Positions 1 to 10,514 are shown, numbered from the stretch's first letter. The stretch: DNA of 64,000 bases from Chryseobacterium oryzae (GCF_022811665.1 NZ_CP094529.1:1364001-1428000); one strand, 5' to 3'. The notes: generated by a model not told the origin, from the letters alone. A program made the numbers and translations.

Positions 1-735
1 GTTATTGCTATTATAAAATCGCAATCAAAAATAATAATTGAATATGATTATAGTTTTGCTAATATGGATAATTTAAACGCATTCATTATAGGCAGTCAAG
101 ATAATTCTTTCTTCTTTTTTTCAAATGATGCAAACGCTACTTACAAGAGTTTGAAAGACAGTAACTTTTCTTCCGTTAATCAATTTTATATTTTTAATTA
201 CAATTTAAACGAAGAAAATTTTTTTCAAAGAATTTATCTCTTACCAAAAACGAATAATGTAACTTCTAAATTAGCTGTAGAAAAAATTAAGGATTTAGAT
301 TGGAAAATAACTTCTGAAACAAAACAAATTTTGGGATATAAAGTTTTTGCAGCAACAACGCAATTCAGAGGCAGAGATTATAAAGTATGGTTTTCTAAGG
401 ATTTACCTATTAGAGTATTTCCTTGGAAACTTAAAGGTCTGCCTGGTGCAATTCTTGAATTTGTAGATAGCGAAAATTTTATAAGAGGATATGCAAAAAA
501 AATTATATTGAATTCTGAAGAAGAATTTCCAAATAAAGTTTTAAAATTTTTCTCAAAAGATGATTTGAATTTAGCAATACCATTTAAAAAAATGGTTGAG
601 CTTGAAAATGAAGTTTTACAAGAACATATGAATGAATCTATAGCAGCTTTACCTAAAGGTGTAAAATATGCAGTTCCTAACATACGAGAAATGATGTTAG
701 AGAAATCTTTCGAATGGAAGCAACCTAAACCTTAG
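1..735 (+). CDS. GLPGLI family protein, 5'-truncated by window edge
   Basis: The reading frame is open from base 1. The codons before the first internal ATG (64) encode KSQSKIIIEYDYSFAN, which matches the region just after the signal peptide in the neighbouring paralogs, so the true start lies left of the window. The family hallmarks follow in order: ILGYKVFAATTQFRGRDYKVWF, then PWKLKGLPGAILEF, and a C-terminal SFEWKQPKP. GLPGLI proteins are exported Bacteroidetes proteins of unknown function, often encoded beside carboxypeptidase-regulatory-like barrel proteins, as here. This is the first of five tandem paralogs ending at 4810. Family assignment is firm; function is unknown. Confidence 0.9.
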   Translation, partial: VIAIIKSQSKIIIEYDYSFANMDNLNAFIIGSQDNSFFFFSNDANATYKSLKDSNFSSVNQFYIFNYNLNEENFFQRIYLLPKTNNVTSKLAVEKIKDLDWKITSETKQILGYKVFAATTQFRGRDYKVWFSKDLPIRVFPWKLKGLPGAILEFVDSENFIRGYAKKIILNSEEEFPNKVLKFFSKDDLNLAIPFKKMVELENEVLQEHMNESIAALPKGVKYAVPNIREMMLEKSFEWKQPKP

Positions 736-804
736 TTAGTATTAATGAAAAATAGGTGAGCGTATATCAATATGATTGGGAATATAGAATAACTTGAAAA
801 TATC

Positions 805-1551
805 ATGAATATTAAGACATTTTATTTTTTTCTTCTATCAGTAATTTGTAATGCTAGTTTCTTTGGACAACAAAATACTATTGTTGAATATAACTATCAA
901 TTTTTTGATGGTGGTGAGCCAACCTCAGAAAAACAATATTTAATTATTGGAAGAGATAAGACTTTTTACTTTACTTACAATGCAACATTAGATAGTTTAA
1001 AATTCAATGAAGATTTTATTTTAAAGAAAGGTTTTAATCTAAAATTTATCAGTAATAATAGTCTCATAGAATATAAAACTTCTCTCCCACAAAAAAGAGC
1101 TCTCGTTTCAGATTCTTTACCCAATTTTAACTGGAAAATACTTAATGACACTAAAATTATTTTAGGATATAATTGTCAAAAAGCATCTATAGTATTTAGA
1201 GGTAGAAAATATGATGTGTATTTTACAAAAGATATTCCTATAGATAAGGGACCTTGGAAGTTCAATAGTTTACCAGGACTAATTTTAGAAGTTTCAGATC
1301 AAAATAAATTTTTTAAGTTTGAGGCAACCAAAATATTCCTAAACAGCAAAATACCAATACCTCCTTTATTAGAAGATTTTTTTGAGAAGTATAAAAATAA
1401 CATTATTCCTTATAAAAGATTTATTGAAGAAGAAAATAAATATTTGCTATACTTACATGAAATGATAAAAGCTAATAGTGCACCAGGTGCAATTTATGAT
1501 AATATAAATTTGAGAGAATATTGTATAGAAAAGACTTTCGAATGGAATTAA
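805..1551 (+). CDS. GLPGLI family protein
   Basis: A 248-aa protein with a signal peptide (MNIKTFYFFLLSVICNASFFGQ) and a mature N-terminus NTIVEYNYQF. It carries the family core ILGYNCQKASIVFRGRKYDVYF near residues 118-140, followed by PWKFNSLPGLILEV, where the G of GLPGLI is Ser. It ends in TFEWN and so lacks the EPKKP tail of the three downstream paralogs. The 69-bp gap to the previous gene shows no terminator, so cotranscription is plausible. Probably periplasmic or outer-membrane associated; role unknown. Confidence 0.9.
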   Translation: MNIKTFYFFLLSVICNASFFGQQNTIVEYNYQFFDGGEPTSEKQYLIIGRDKTFYFTYNATLDSLKFNEDFILKKGFNLKFISNNSLIEYKTSLPQKRALVSDSLPNFNWKILNDTKIILGYNCQKASIVFRGRKYDVYFTKDIPIDKGPWKFNSLPGLILEVSDQNKFFKFEATKIFLNSKIPIPPLLEDFFEKYKNNIIPYKRFIEEENKYLLYLHEMIKANSAPGAIYDNINLREYCIEKTFEWN

Positions 1552-1651
1552 CCTTAAAAATTTGAATAAAAATATTTTCATTATTTATTAAAAGTAAAAT
1601 TTTAAATACAATATTTTTTTTAACCTTTATTGTAACAAATCATTTTTATTC

Positions 1652-2440
1652 ATGAGATTATTAATTTCTTTAGTTTTCATTTCAAATTTATTTTTTTCAC
1701 AAGAAAATAAAATAAATTTTGTTCAATATATATTAAAAACGAGTAATGGCTACAATGAGACCAATAATTTAGATGTGTTTTTGTTATTTAATGATAGTAA
1801 GAAAATTTATTTTACGCCATTTTTATATAAAGATAAGCCTTATCAGCCAATTGATTTTGAAGATTTTACAAGACAAGACTTTTCAAAAAATGTTGATGAA
1901 ATTGTTAAACACGATGCAGAAGACAATATCATTTATGAAAATAAATATGATATGATTAAAAATTCTGTTTATATAACAGCTGATAAAGTCAATTTTAATT
2001 GGAGTTTAAAAAATAATTTTAAAACTATTTTGGGATACAAAAGCCAACAGGCTCAAACAGAATTCAGAGGAAGAATTTGGACAGTTTGGTTTACAGATAA
2101 AATTCCTACACAATTTGGACCCTGGAAGTTTTATGGTTTACCTGGTTTAATCTTGGAAGCAAGAGATAATTTAGGATTATTTGAATATTCTGCAAATAAA
2201 ATAATACTTAATTCTGATTATCAATTCAGTAAAGTTATTGAAAACTTTTTTGCTTATAAAGATAGAGCAATTGAGTATAAGAATTTTGTGGAGATTGAAA
2301 ACAAAAATATAAAGACTCTTAATGAACAAATTAGGTCATCCTTTCCTAGAGGAACCGTTTTTTTAGATGATAATGAACCATTGAGAAAACTAAAATACGA
2401 ATTGTCCTTTGAATGGGAAAAAGAACCTAAAAAACCTTAA
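1652..2440 (+). CDS. GLPGLI family protein
   Basis: A 262-aa exported protein with signal peptide MRLLISLVFISNLFFSQ. Conserved core ILGYKSQQAQTEFRGRIW near residues 130-146, then PWKFYGLPGLILEA, with C-terminus SFEWEKEPKKP. Its stop (TAA, 2438-2440) shares the A with an ATG at 2440. That is the same taATG arrangement that couples the fifth paralog to the barrel gene at 4810. Here the following ATG opens only a decayed, frameshifted barrel-gene start, so this copy has lost its partner gene. Confidence 0.9.
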   Translation: MRLLISLVFISNLFFSQENKINFVQYILKTSNGYNETNNLDVFLLFNDSKKIYFTPFLYKDKPYQPIDFEDFTRQDFSKNVDEIVKHDAEDNIIYENKYDMIKNSVYITADKVNFNWSLKNNFKTILGYKSQQAQTEFRGRIWTVWFTDKIPTQFGPWKFYGLPGLILEARDNLGLFEYSANKIILNSDYQFSKVIENFFAYKDRAIEYKNFVEIENKNIKTLNEQIRSSFPRGTVFLDDNEPLRKLKYELSFEWEKEPKKP

Positions 2441-2775
2441 TGAATACTTGTGCTTGCTTTTTCTATATTATTCTTAAAAATTTCTGTGCAAACAGATGTT
2501 AAAGCTTTTCCGAAAATGAAAAAGTAGATTCACAAAATAATAGGTTTGCGAAATTTTTGTTTATTTTATATTTTTCATTAGATAATCGCAATAAAAAACA
2601 ATTTAACATAATATTATATTTAAAAAAATCAAAATTACTATTGTGTAATTTATTTTCATTTTTTTGCTTTGTAATGTCAAAACAAAGTGTACAAATGTTT
2701 AAACACAAATTAATTTAACTTTAAAAATTTTAGAATGAAAAAAAATATTAAAGGACTGTTTTTATCAACAGGATT
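2440..2775 (+). repeat. Duplicated intergenic block, copy 1, with eroded barrel-gene 5' end
   Basis: This block is clearly similar along its length to 3618-3957. It begins with a degenerate copy of the first ~70 nt of the barrel gene at 4810: shared tctatattattcttaaaaat, then a variant of tctgcgcaaacagaggtt. A net 2-base deletion shifts the frame and stops it after about 20 codons. It continues with an atttaacataatat motif (2601-2614), attactattgtgtaattta, and a CTTTGT-N9-ACAAAG dyad (2667-2687), and ends in a short ORF beginning MKKNI. It explains the nearly 400-bp gap between paralogs 3 and 4. Confidence 0.8.
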
Positions 2776-2839
2776 TATCTCGGTTTTATTCGCTGAGAAA
2801 GAAGTAATAGAATTATCATTAAAAATTATTAGATTTTGA
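2735..2839 (+). CDS. Short ORF upstream of GLPGLI gene (34 aa, possible leader or remnant)
   Basis: An ATG ORF of 34 codons starting MKKNIKGLFLSTGF with a hydrophobic stretch. Its TGA stop (2837-2839) overlaps the TTG start of the next GLPGLI gene (2836) as TTGA, an arrangement that permits translational coupling. A paralogous 34-codon ORF sits at 3917-4021 before the next GLPGLI gene, identical in MKKNI.GLFL and then diverged. It may be a leader peptide, a small secreted peptide, or a decayed signal-peptide gene. Coding status is uncertain. Confidence 0.3.
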   Translation: MKKNIKGLFLSTGFISVLFAEKEVIELSLKIIRF

Positions 2840-3618
2840 AAAAGTTCTTCAAAGTATTATTCCTATTTTTATCAACACTATTCATTACAGCCCAAAATAA
2901 CAGAAATACTTTGGTAGTTCAGTACGAATCCAAATTAATGGGAAATGAAATGTATTCAATTATGGTTGGTATAGAATCTAGAACAATTTTTTTCTATTCT
3001 AATGTAAAAGATGATATAAAAAATATATTTACTAATAATAAATTAGATATCAATCCCTATTTTGTATTTATTAATAATGGACAAGAGAATGTAATTTATA
3101 AATCTTTTAGTTTTTCTTCTCGAGAATATTATAAAAAAGGTGGATTGAGTATAGACAATTATCCTAAGATGATTTGGAAGATTTCAACTGAAACCAAAAA
3201 TATTTTAGGATTTAAATGTCAAAAAGCTAATACTTCTTTCAGGGGAAGAGATTATACTGTTTGGTTTACCACAGAAATACCCGGGAATTATTTTCCTTGG
3301 AAATTTGAAGGATTACCTGGTGTAATTTTAAGTTTTTCTGATAAAGAAAAACTTTTTACATCTGAGGCAATTTCTGTAATTCAAAATAAAAATCCTTCGG
3401 TTGAATTTGAGGAAAAAATTGATAAATATTTTTCAACATATAAAAATTCTGCTATAAAATATCAGAAAGATATAGAAAATGAAGATAAATGGTTGTTAGA
3501 AAGAAGAAGCGAACGTAATGCTAGTTCTCCATTAGGCACAAATATTATTAAGTCTCATATAAGAGAATTAGATTTTGAAAAGGAATTCGAATGGGAAAAA
3601 GAACCTAAAAAGCAATAA
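2836..3618 (+). CDS. GLPGLI family protein (TTG start)
   Basis: A 260-aa exported protein. An in-frame TAG at 2830-2832 rules out a start further upstream, so translation probably begins at TTG 2836. That gives a full signal peptide MKKFFKVLFLFLSTLFITAQ and a mature N-terminus NTLVVQYESKL. Core motifs: ILGFKCQKANTSFRGRDYTV, then PWKFEGLPGVILSF, with C-terminus EFEWEKEPKKQ. It is the closest relative in the window of the next paralog (shared TTEIPGNYFPWKF). The stop again overlaps an ATG (taATG at 3616-3620) that opens an eroded barrel-gene start. Confidence 0.88.
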   Translation: MKKFFKVLFLFLSTLFITAQNNRNTLVVQYESKLMGNEMYSIMVGIESRTIFFYSNVKDDIKNIFTNNKLDINPYFVFINNGQENVIYKSFSFSSREYYKKGGLSIDNYPKMIWKISTETKNILGFKCQKANTSFRGRDYTVWFTTEIPGNYFPWKFEGLPGVILSFSDKEKLFTSEAISVIQNKNPSVEFEEKIDKYFSTYKNSAIKYQKDIENEDKWLLERRSERNASSPLGTNIIKSHIRELDFEKEFEWEKEPKKQ

Positions 3619-3957
3619 TGAAGAGCTGTCTTATTTTTTATATTATTCTTAAAAATTTCTGTACAAACAAAGGTTAAAGTATTTAGTATCTGAAAATAAA
3701 AAATAGATTCATAAGATGATATTTTTGCAAAATTTCTGTTATTTTTGTGTTTTTTATTAGATAATAGCAAAAAAAACCTATTTAACATAATATTATGCTT
3801 AAAAAAAATCAAAATTACTATTGTGTAATTTATTTTTTTTTTTTGCTTTGTAATGTTGAAACAAAGTGCAAAAATGATTTAAACACAAATTTATTTAACT
3901 TTAAAAATTTATTAGAATGAAAAAAAATATCATAGGACTGTTTTTAACAGAAGGAAT
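3618..3957 (+). repeat. Duplicated intergenic block, copy 2, with eroded barrel-gene 5' end
   Basis: Second copy of the block at 2440-2775. It starts with an ATG overlapping the preceding stop and a degenerate barrel-gene start. Homology to 4810 onward extends through tagtatctgaaaataaa near 3685-3702, but a net 5-base deletion puts it in the same wrong frame as copy 1. It then carries atttaacataatat at about 3780, attactattgtgtaattta, a CTTTGT-N9-ACAAAG dyad (3846-3866), and the start of the second MKKNI short ORF. It shows tandem amplification of a unit of GLPGLI gene plus the beginning of the barrel gene. Confidence 0.8.
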
Positions 3958-4021
3958 TTCAGGAATTGTTTTGTTGTACCAGTTGATAAAGAGCAATCAA
4001 ACAATTGCAAGCTTCTGTTGA
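3917..4021 (+). CDS. Short ORF upstream of fifth GLPGLI gene (34 aa)
   Basis: ATG ORF starting MKKNIIGLFLTEGISGIVLL, a hydrophobic 34-codon peptide paralogous to the ORF at 2735-2839. The two agree over the first ten residues and then diverge, which argues either for a decaying duplicate or for selection on the N-terminus only. The stop lies 22 nt before the GTG start of the next GLPGLI reading frame. Coding status is uncertain. Confidence 0.25.
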   Translation: MKKNIIGLFLTEGISGIVLLYQLIKSNQTIASFC

Positions 4022-4043
4022 TGTTAACCCGTAATAAAAAAAT

Positions 4044-4810
4044 GTGAAAACATACTTTTTCTTTTTTATATTACTTATTTCATTTCTAAAGGCACAAAAT
4101 CATACTTCAACTTTAGTTGTTCAATATGATCGATGCTAATGAGAAATTCTATTTATTCCACTTTAGTTGGTGATGAATCAAAATCTATTTTCTTTTATTC
4201 TAAAATAACTGAGAATCAAAAAGAAAATGTCTTTAGAAATGAAAAAATTGATATTAATCCATATTTTGAATTCTCTTCAAAAAAAATGTATAAATCACTC
4301 TCATATGCCGCTAAGTTAAAATTAGGCAAAGGTGGTTTTAGCGAAGATGTATATCCAGAAATGCAATGGGATTTAAAAAATGATACAAAAGACATATTAG
4401 GATATAAATGCAGAAATGCTACCACTAATTTTAGAGGAAGAGAATATGAGGTTTGGTTTACTACAGAAATACCTGGAAATTATTTTCCATGGAAGTTTTC
4501 AGGACTTCCCGGCCTAATATTAAGCTATTCTGATAAAGAAAAAACTTTTTCAGGAACAGCAATTTCGATAGTACAGAATAAAATGGTTTCAAAAATTTTT
4601 AATGAACGAATAGATAAATTTTATTTACAATTTAAATCATCTGCCATTCCATATAAGGAAGAAATTTCTTATGATAATAATTGGCTTAATGAAAGAAAAA
4701 GAGAAGAAATATCAAGCATGCCATTAAATACGAACTATACTGATGTACCAATTAGGTCATTACTTCCTGAAATATCTTTTGAATGGGAAAAAGAACCTAA
4801 AAAGCCTTAA
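4044..4810 (+). pseudogene. GLPGLI family protein with 5' frameshift
   Basis: A GTG at 4044 opens a signal peptide (VKTYFFFFILLISFLKAQ) and the family N-terminus NHTSTLVVQYD, then stops at TAA 4137-4139. The remainder continues in the next frame from ATG 4133: MLMRNSIYSTLVGDES, ILGYKCRNATTNFRGREYEV, PWKFSGLPGLILSY, ending SFEWEKEPKKP. Aligned with the preceding paralog (LVVQYESKLMGNEMYS), the residues fit exactly if one base is restored near 4131. Either the gene carries a one-base deletion or the base is a sequencing error. Without it, any product from 4133 has no signal peptide. The stop overlaps the barrel gene ATG (taATG). Confidence 0.8.
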
Positions 4811-7461
4811 TGAAGTACCTGTTTTTGCTTTTTTCTATATTATTCTTAAAAATTTCTGCGCAAACAGAGGTTAAAGGCTTAGTAGTATCTGAAAATAAAC
4901 AAGCCGTTTCGAGAGCTAATGTGATTCTTACAGATACACAAGATAATATTATAACTTTCGTCTTTAGTAATAAAGACGGAAGTTTTTTATTAAATACAGA
5001 TAAGTTTGGTCATTTTAATCTGCAGATTTCTGCAATGGGTTTTATTACTAAAAAATATTCTGTTTCAATCATCAAAAGAGGAGAAAATGTAGATTTTAAA
5101 ACGATAACTCTAGAGACGGATAAAGTAAAAGAAATAAAAGAGGTTGTAATTAGCAGAACATCACCCATTAAAATAAAAAAAGATACGATTGAATATTCTG
5201 CGAAAAGTTTTTCGAACGGAACCGAGCAAAATGTGGAAGAATTATTGAAAAAAATGCCCGGAATTAAAGTTCTTAATGATGGTAAGATAAAATTCGGTAA
5301 TAAAGAAGTTTCGAGAGTGATGGTAGAAAATGATGACCTTTTCGAAAAAGGGTATCAAACGCTAACCCAAAATATGCCGTCAAAGCCTATAGATAAGATC
5401 CAAGTGCTTAAAAACTATTCTAAGAATAAGCTACTCAAAAATATAGAGAATTCTGAAGGCATTGCTTTAAATCTTACTTTAAAAGAAGATGCTAAAGGAA
5501 AATGGTTTGGAAATACTATACTGGCTTCCACCAGCTACAAAGAGAATATGAGGCAGGGAAAACTCAATATTATGAATTTCACCAAAAGAAAGAAAGTTTA
5601 TTTCTTGTTGAATGCCAATAATTCTGGACTGAATGAAATGAATGGAGTAGAATATCTCATTAATCCCAGTTCCGAAAATGATGTAGAAAATGTAGGAACC
5701 AATATAAATACTCTTTCTACCGTAAATTTGCACCAGAAAAACTTTCATTTTAATGATAAACGTACTAATTTTAATAACGATAGGCTAGCTTCGGTTAATT
5801 ATATCTATAATTTCGAAACAGATTGGAAACTAAAGTTTGTAACCATTTTTAATGAAATTGAAAACAGTAATTATATTACTTCTTATAATCGTTTTAATTA
5901 TCAGGGACTGGATTTCGTAAATAATGAAGAAAAAACATGGAAGCAGAACAATAGAAACATTGTAGGAAAAATAGAAATTTCTAAAGAATTTAAAAAAAAT
6001 GCCAATCTTCAGTTTTACAATAAAATTTCTTCTTTAAATGAAAATAATAACAATATTTTCCTTTTTAATGAACAGCTCAATAATCAAATCGGGAAAAATG
6101 AATTATTTGCCACTGAAAATAGAATCAGCTATACAAAAAAAATAGACTCTTCTAGAGCTTTTGTGGCAGTGGGAAGATATATTTTCCAAAACAGACCATA
6201 TAATTTTACCGATGAAAACGATGTATTTTCTCATATACTTAATAATCCAGACGCAAAAAAAGTAAATCAAACCATTAATTCTCAAATGAACTTTGGTGGT
6301 GTAAAATTATCTTTTATAAAAAAATATTCCGAAGAAAATAATCTGGAAATACAAATTGGTAACGAGTATCGCAAAGATTTTTTACAATCAGATTTACAGG
6401 TTTTTAATTCCGATAATATAGCCGTAGATTTCAATCATTCTGGGTTTGTCAATCAGACAGACTATCTTCAAAATACAGCTTTCGGACAATTAAAATTTTC
6501 GAAGAAAAATAAAAAGTGGAATTATGGTTTTTCAATTTTGAATCAAATAATTCACTCAGATTTAAATCAAAATAAAAATGATGGCTTTTATGTTTCTCCG
6601 ACTGCCAATGTTGGTTATCAAAACTTAAAAACAGGAAATTTTAATATCAATGCTGGTAGACGATTTTCAACAATTTCAATAAACGATGTTTATACCCAAT
6701 ATATCTATCAAGGAAGCCGAAATTTCAGAAGAAATAATACAGATTTTATCGTTTTACCAGACTATAATTTTAGTTTTGCTTATAATTTAGGAGATCAATT
6801 GTCTCAATACCTTAATTTTAATATTAATTATTTCAGAAGCGAAGATTACCTTTCTAATAATATGATTGTAAATCCTAATTATACTTTCAATCAAACTATT
6901 TTGGTAAAGAATAGCAGTACAGTGTCTTCAAATTTAGAAGCAAGAAAATATTTAAAATTTTTGAAATCCAGGTTGAGTCTTTTGGGTTCTTATATGCAGT
7001 CTAATTATGAAAACAGCATCAACAACCAACCATTAATTAACACAAATTTTATCAATTGGAAAGCGGGTTTCGAAATGAAATCTGGATGGACAAAATGGGT
7101 AAACTATGAATTAGGATACGAATGGATTTTCAATACCATTTCTTCTGAAGTAAATTCTAATAAATACATCAATGAGAAAGGTTTTTTTAATCTTTATATT
7201 ACTGTAAATCCTCAATTGAGAATAGAATCTTTCCTGGAATATTATAAATTCGGAAATACCAACCAAAAAACGACTCAGTTTCTGGATATTAAAGCAAATT
7301 ATACCTCAAAAAAATATAATATGAGCATTTTTATTCAGGGAAATAATCTTTTAAATTCAAATAGTATTCAGCAATATTCTATTTCTTCGATTAGTGAGAG
7401 CTTATATACTCAAAGATTAATTCCTCGTCATGTTATTTTGGGAATAAACAAGAGTTTCTAG
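4810..7461 (+). CDS. Outer-membrane beta-barrel protein with carboxypeptidase-regulatory-like domain (TonB-receptor-like)
   Basis: An 883-aa protein: signal peptide MKYLFLLFSILFLKISAQ; a carboxypeptidase-regulatory-like beta-sandwich at about residues 20-95 (VKGLVVSENKQAVSRANVIL); a plug-like segment at about 125-220 (VEELLKKMPGIKVLNDGKIK, PSKPIDKIQVLKNYS); then a long beta-rich region ending in an aromatic residue (LGINKSF), as in outer-membrane barrels. This architecture is common next to GLPGLI genes. The start overlaps the preceding GLPGLI stop by one base, suggesting coupled translation. The substrate is unknown and no clear TonB box was identified. It converges on ribF with stop codons sharing CTAG. 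Confidence 0.88.
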   Translation: MKYLFLLFSILFLKISAQTEVKGLVVSENKQAVSRANVILTDTQDNIITFVFSNKDGSFLLNTDKFGHFNLQISAMGFITKKYSVSIIKRGENVDFKTITLETDKVKEIKEVVISRTSPIKIKKDTIEYSAKSFSNGTEQNVEELLKKMPGIKVLNDGKIKFGNKEVSRVMVENDDLFEKGYQTLTQNMPSKPIDKIQVLKNYSKNKLLKNIENSEGIALNLTLKEDAKGKWFGNTILASTSYKENMRQGKLNIMNFTKRKKVYFLLNANNSGLNEMNGVEYLINPSSENDVENVGTNINTLSTVNLHQKNFHFNDKRTNFNNDRLASVNYIYNFETDWKLKFVTIFNEIENSNYITSYNRFNYQGLDFVNNEEKTWKQNNRNIVGKIEISKEFKKNANLQFYNKISSLNENNNNIFLFNEQLNNQIGKNELFATENRISYTKKIDSSRAFVAVGRYIFQNRPYNFTDENDVFSHILNNPDAKKVNQTINSQMNFGGVKLSFIKKYSEENNLEIQIGNEYRKDFLQSDLQVFNSDNIAVDFNHSGFVNQTDYLQNTAFGQLKFSKKNKKWNYGFSILNQIIHSDLNQNKNDGFYVSPTANVGYQNLKTGNFNINAGRRFSTISINDVYTQYIYQGSRNFRRNNTDFIVLPDYNFSFAYNLGDQLSQYLNFNINYFRSEDYLSNNMIVNPNYTFNQTILVKNSSTVSSNLEARKYLKFLKSRLSLLGSYMQSNYENSINNQPLINTNFINWKAGFEMKSGWTKWVNYELGYEWIFNTISSEVNSNKYINEKGFFNLYITVNPQLRIESFLEYYKFGNTNQKTTQFLDIKANYTSKKYNMSIFIQGNNLLNSNSIQQYSISSISESLYTQRLIPRHVILGINKSF

Positions 7462-8378
7462 AAAGTAAATTCTTCGGTCAGTCTTTTATCCTCCTCCAGT
7501 CTTTCAATCAGTTTTTCAAGACCTTCAAATTTTATTTCTTCGTGAAGAAAATCTCGGAATTTTACGGTAATATTTTCACCATAAATATCTTCATTAAAAT
7601 CTAAAATATAAACTTCAACAGTTAATTTATCCCCATTTACAGTAGGATTGGTACCGATGCTTAACATTCCTTTATATTTTTGGTTTCTTACAAAAACTTC
7701 AACAATATAAGCACCTTTTTTAGGAAGTAATTTTAAATTTTCAACTTCAATATTGGCAGTTGGGTACCCGATGGTTCTGCCTATTTTTTTCCCGTGAACA
7801 ACAGTTCCGGAAACAGAGTAGTGGTAACCCAGCATTTCATTAGCTTCCAAAATATTGCCTTCCAATAAAGCTTTTCTTATTTTGGTAGAACTAATGTTGT
7901 TTTCATGAATATTTATCGCTTCCATCTGTTCCACTTCAAAATCCAACTCTTTGGATAATTTTTGGAGGAGTTCAAAATTTCCGCTTTTATTTTTGCCGAA
8001 AGAATGATCGTAACCGATAATTAAATATTTAACATTTAATTTTTCAACTAAAATCTGTCTTACAAATTCTTCTCCCGTAAGATTTCTGAATTCTTCATCA
8101 AACTCTTTCAGAAATAAATTATTGATGCCATATTTCTCCATCAATAAAGATTTTTCTTCTAATGTATTGAGAAGCTGCAAGTTTTCGTCAGGCTTAAAAA
8201 CAAATCTTGGATGTGGCCAGAAAGTGAGAACAGCAGTTTCTAAATTGTTTTCAGAACCTATTTTTTTAAGTTCATCCATAATACACTTATGCCCAAGATG
8301 AACCCCGTCAAACATCCCTAAAGATAATGCTAAAGGCTTTTGAGAGTTATAATCACTAAAATTTCTGAAAACTTCCAA
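7458..8378 (-). CDS. ribF: Bifunctional riboflavin kinase / FAD synthetase
   Basis: A 306-aa protein of the usual RibF length; it phosphorylates riboflavin to FMN and adenylylates FMN to FAD in the cytoplasm. The N-terminal nucleotidyltransferase domain shows GMFDGVHLGHK at residues 21-31 and the SSTKIR motif near residue 165. The C-terminal kinase domain begins around residue 185 with GTVVHGKKIGRTIGYPTANI. It stands alone and converges with the barrel gene, the two TAG stops overlapping in a CTAG palindrome. A TATATTTG box lies upstream at 8405-8398 on the minus strand. Confidence 0.96.
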   Translation of the reverse strand: MEVFRNFSDYNSQKPLALSLGMFDGVHLGHKCIMDELKKIGSENNLETAVLTFWPHPRFVFKPDENLQLLNTLEEKSLLMEKYGINNLFLKEFDEEFRNLTGEEFVRQILVEKLNVKYLIIGYDHSFGKNKSGNFELLQKLSKELDFEVEQMEAINIHENNISSTKIRKALLEGNILEANEMLGYHYSVSGTVVHGKKIGRTIGYPTANIEVENLKLLPKKGAYIVEVFVRNQKYKGMLSIGTNPTVNGDKLTVEVYILDFNEDIYGENITVKFRDFLHEEIKFEGLEKLIERLEEDKRLTEEFTF

Positions 8379-8397
8379 CCTGAAAAATTTTTGACTG

Positions 8398-8405
8398 CAA
8401 ATATA
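8398..8405 (-). promoter_or_regulatory. Candidate -7 box for ribF
   Basis: Minus strand TATATTTG fits the Bacteroidetes -7 consensus TAnnTTTG and lies 20 bp before the ribF start. No TTG at the ideal distance is evident, so only the -7 element is supported. Confidence 0.45.
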
Positions 8406-10117
<1,712 letters not shown>

Positions 10118-10203
10118 CAAATTAGACACAAGATTACAGATTCAAGACATGAGACTTTAACGTTGTCTGAAATCTGAAATCTGAAATCTTTAAATCTAAA
10201 CTA
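10118..10203. repeat. Intergenic tctgaaa repeat between atpD and atpC
   Basis: This spacer contains three tandem copies of tctgaaa separated by t (near 10169-10191) and imperfect repeats of the type acaagattacagattcaagac. A similar mosaic of tcagat / tgaaatct words occurs upstream of purF at 45060-45185. It probably belongs to a dispersed intergenic repeat family; no gene is visible. Confidence 0.5.
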
Positions 10204-10485
10204 ATGAATATAAAAATTTTAACGCCAGAATACGTAATTTTTGAAGGAAATGTAAATTCTGTTTTGCTTCCGGGTAAAAATGGTGAATTTCATATTATGA
10301 AAGATCACGCAGGTATTGTTTCTTCTTTAGTGGGTGGAAAAGTGAAATTGTTTACCAATTCTATTGATGAAGCTTATGCTAAGCATTTTACTAAGGAAAA
10401 TGATAAAGATTCTGTTTTTTCTTATCCTATCAAAAGTGGTGTAATAGAATTTAATAATGATAAAGGAATTATCCTTTGCGAATAA
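10204..10485 (+). CDS. atpC: F1Fo ATP synthase subunit epsilon (short form)
   Basis: A 93-aa subunit matching the N-terminal beta-sandwich of epsilon (MNIKILTPEYVIFEGNV, VLLPGKNGEFHIMKDHAGIV). It couples the F1 rotor to the c-ring. The regulatory C-terminal helical hairpin of the ~135-aa bacterial form is absent, a shortened form that also occurs in related Bacteroidetes. Cotranscribed with atpD and ended by the hairpin at 10515-10537. Confidence 0.93.
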   Translation: MNIKILTPEYVIFEGNVNSVLLPGKNGEFHIMKDHAGIVSSLVGGKVKLFTNSIDEAYAKHFTKENDKDSVFSYPIKSGVIEFNNDKGIILCE

Positions 10486-10514
10486 TTAAATATAAAGCTA
10501 AATATATTTTCAGG

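Noticed and set aside
1773..1955. 60-codon ORF inside paralog 3
   Set aside because: It is an out-of-frame shadow of a well-supported gene.
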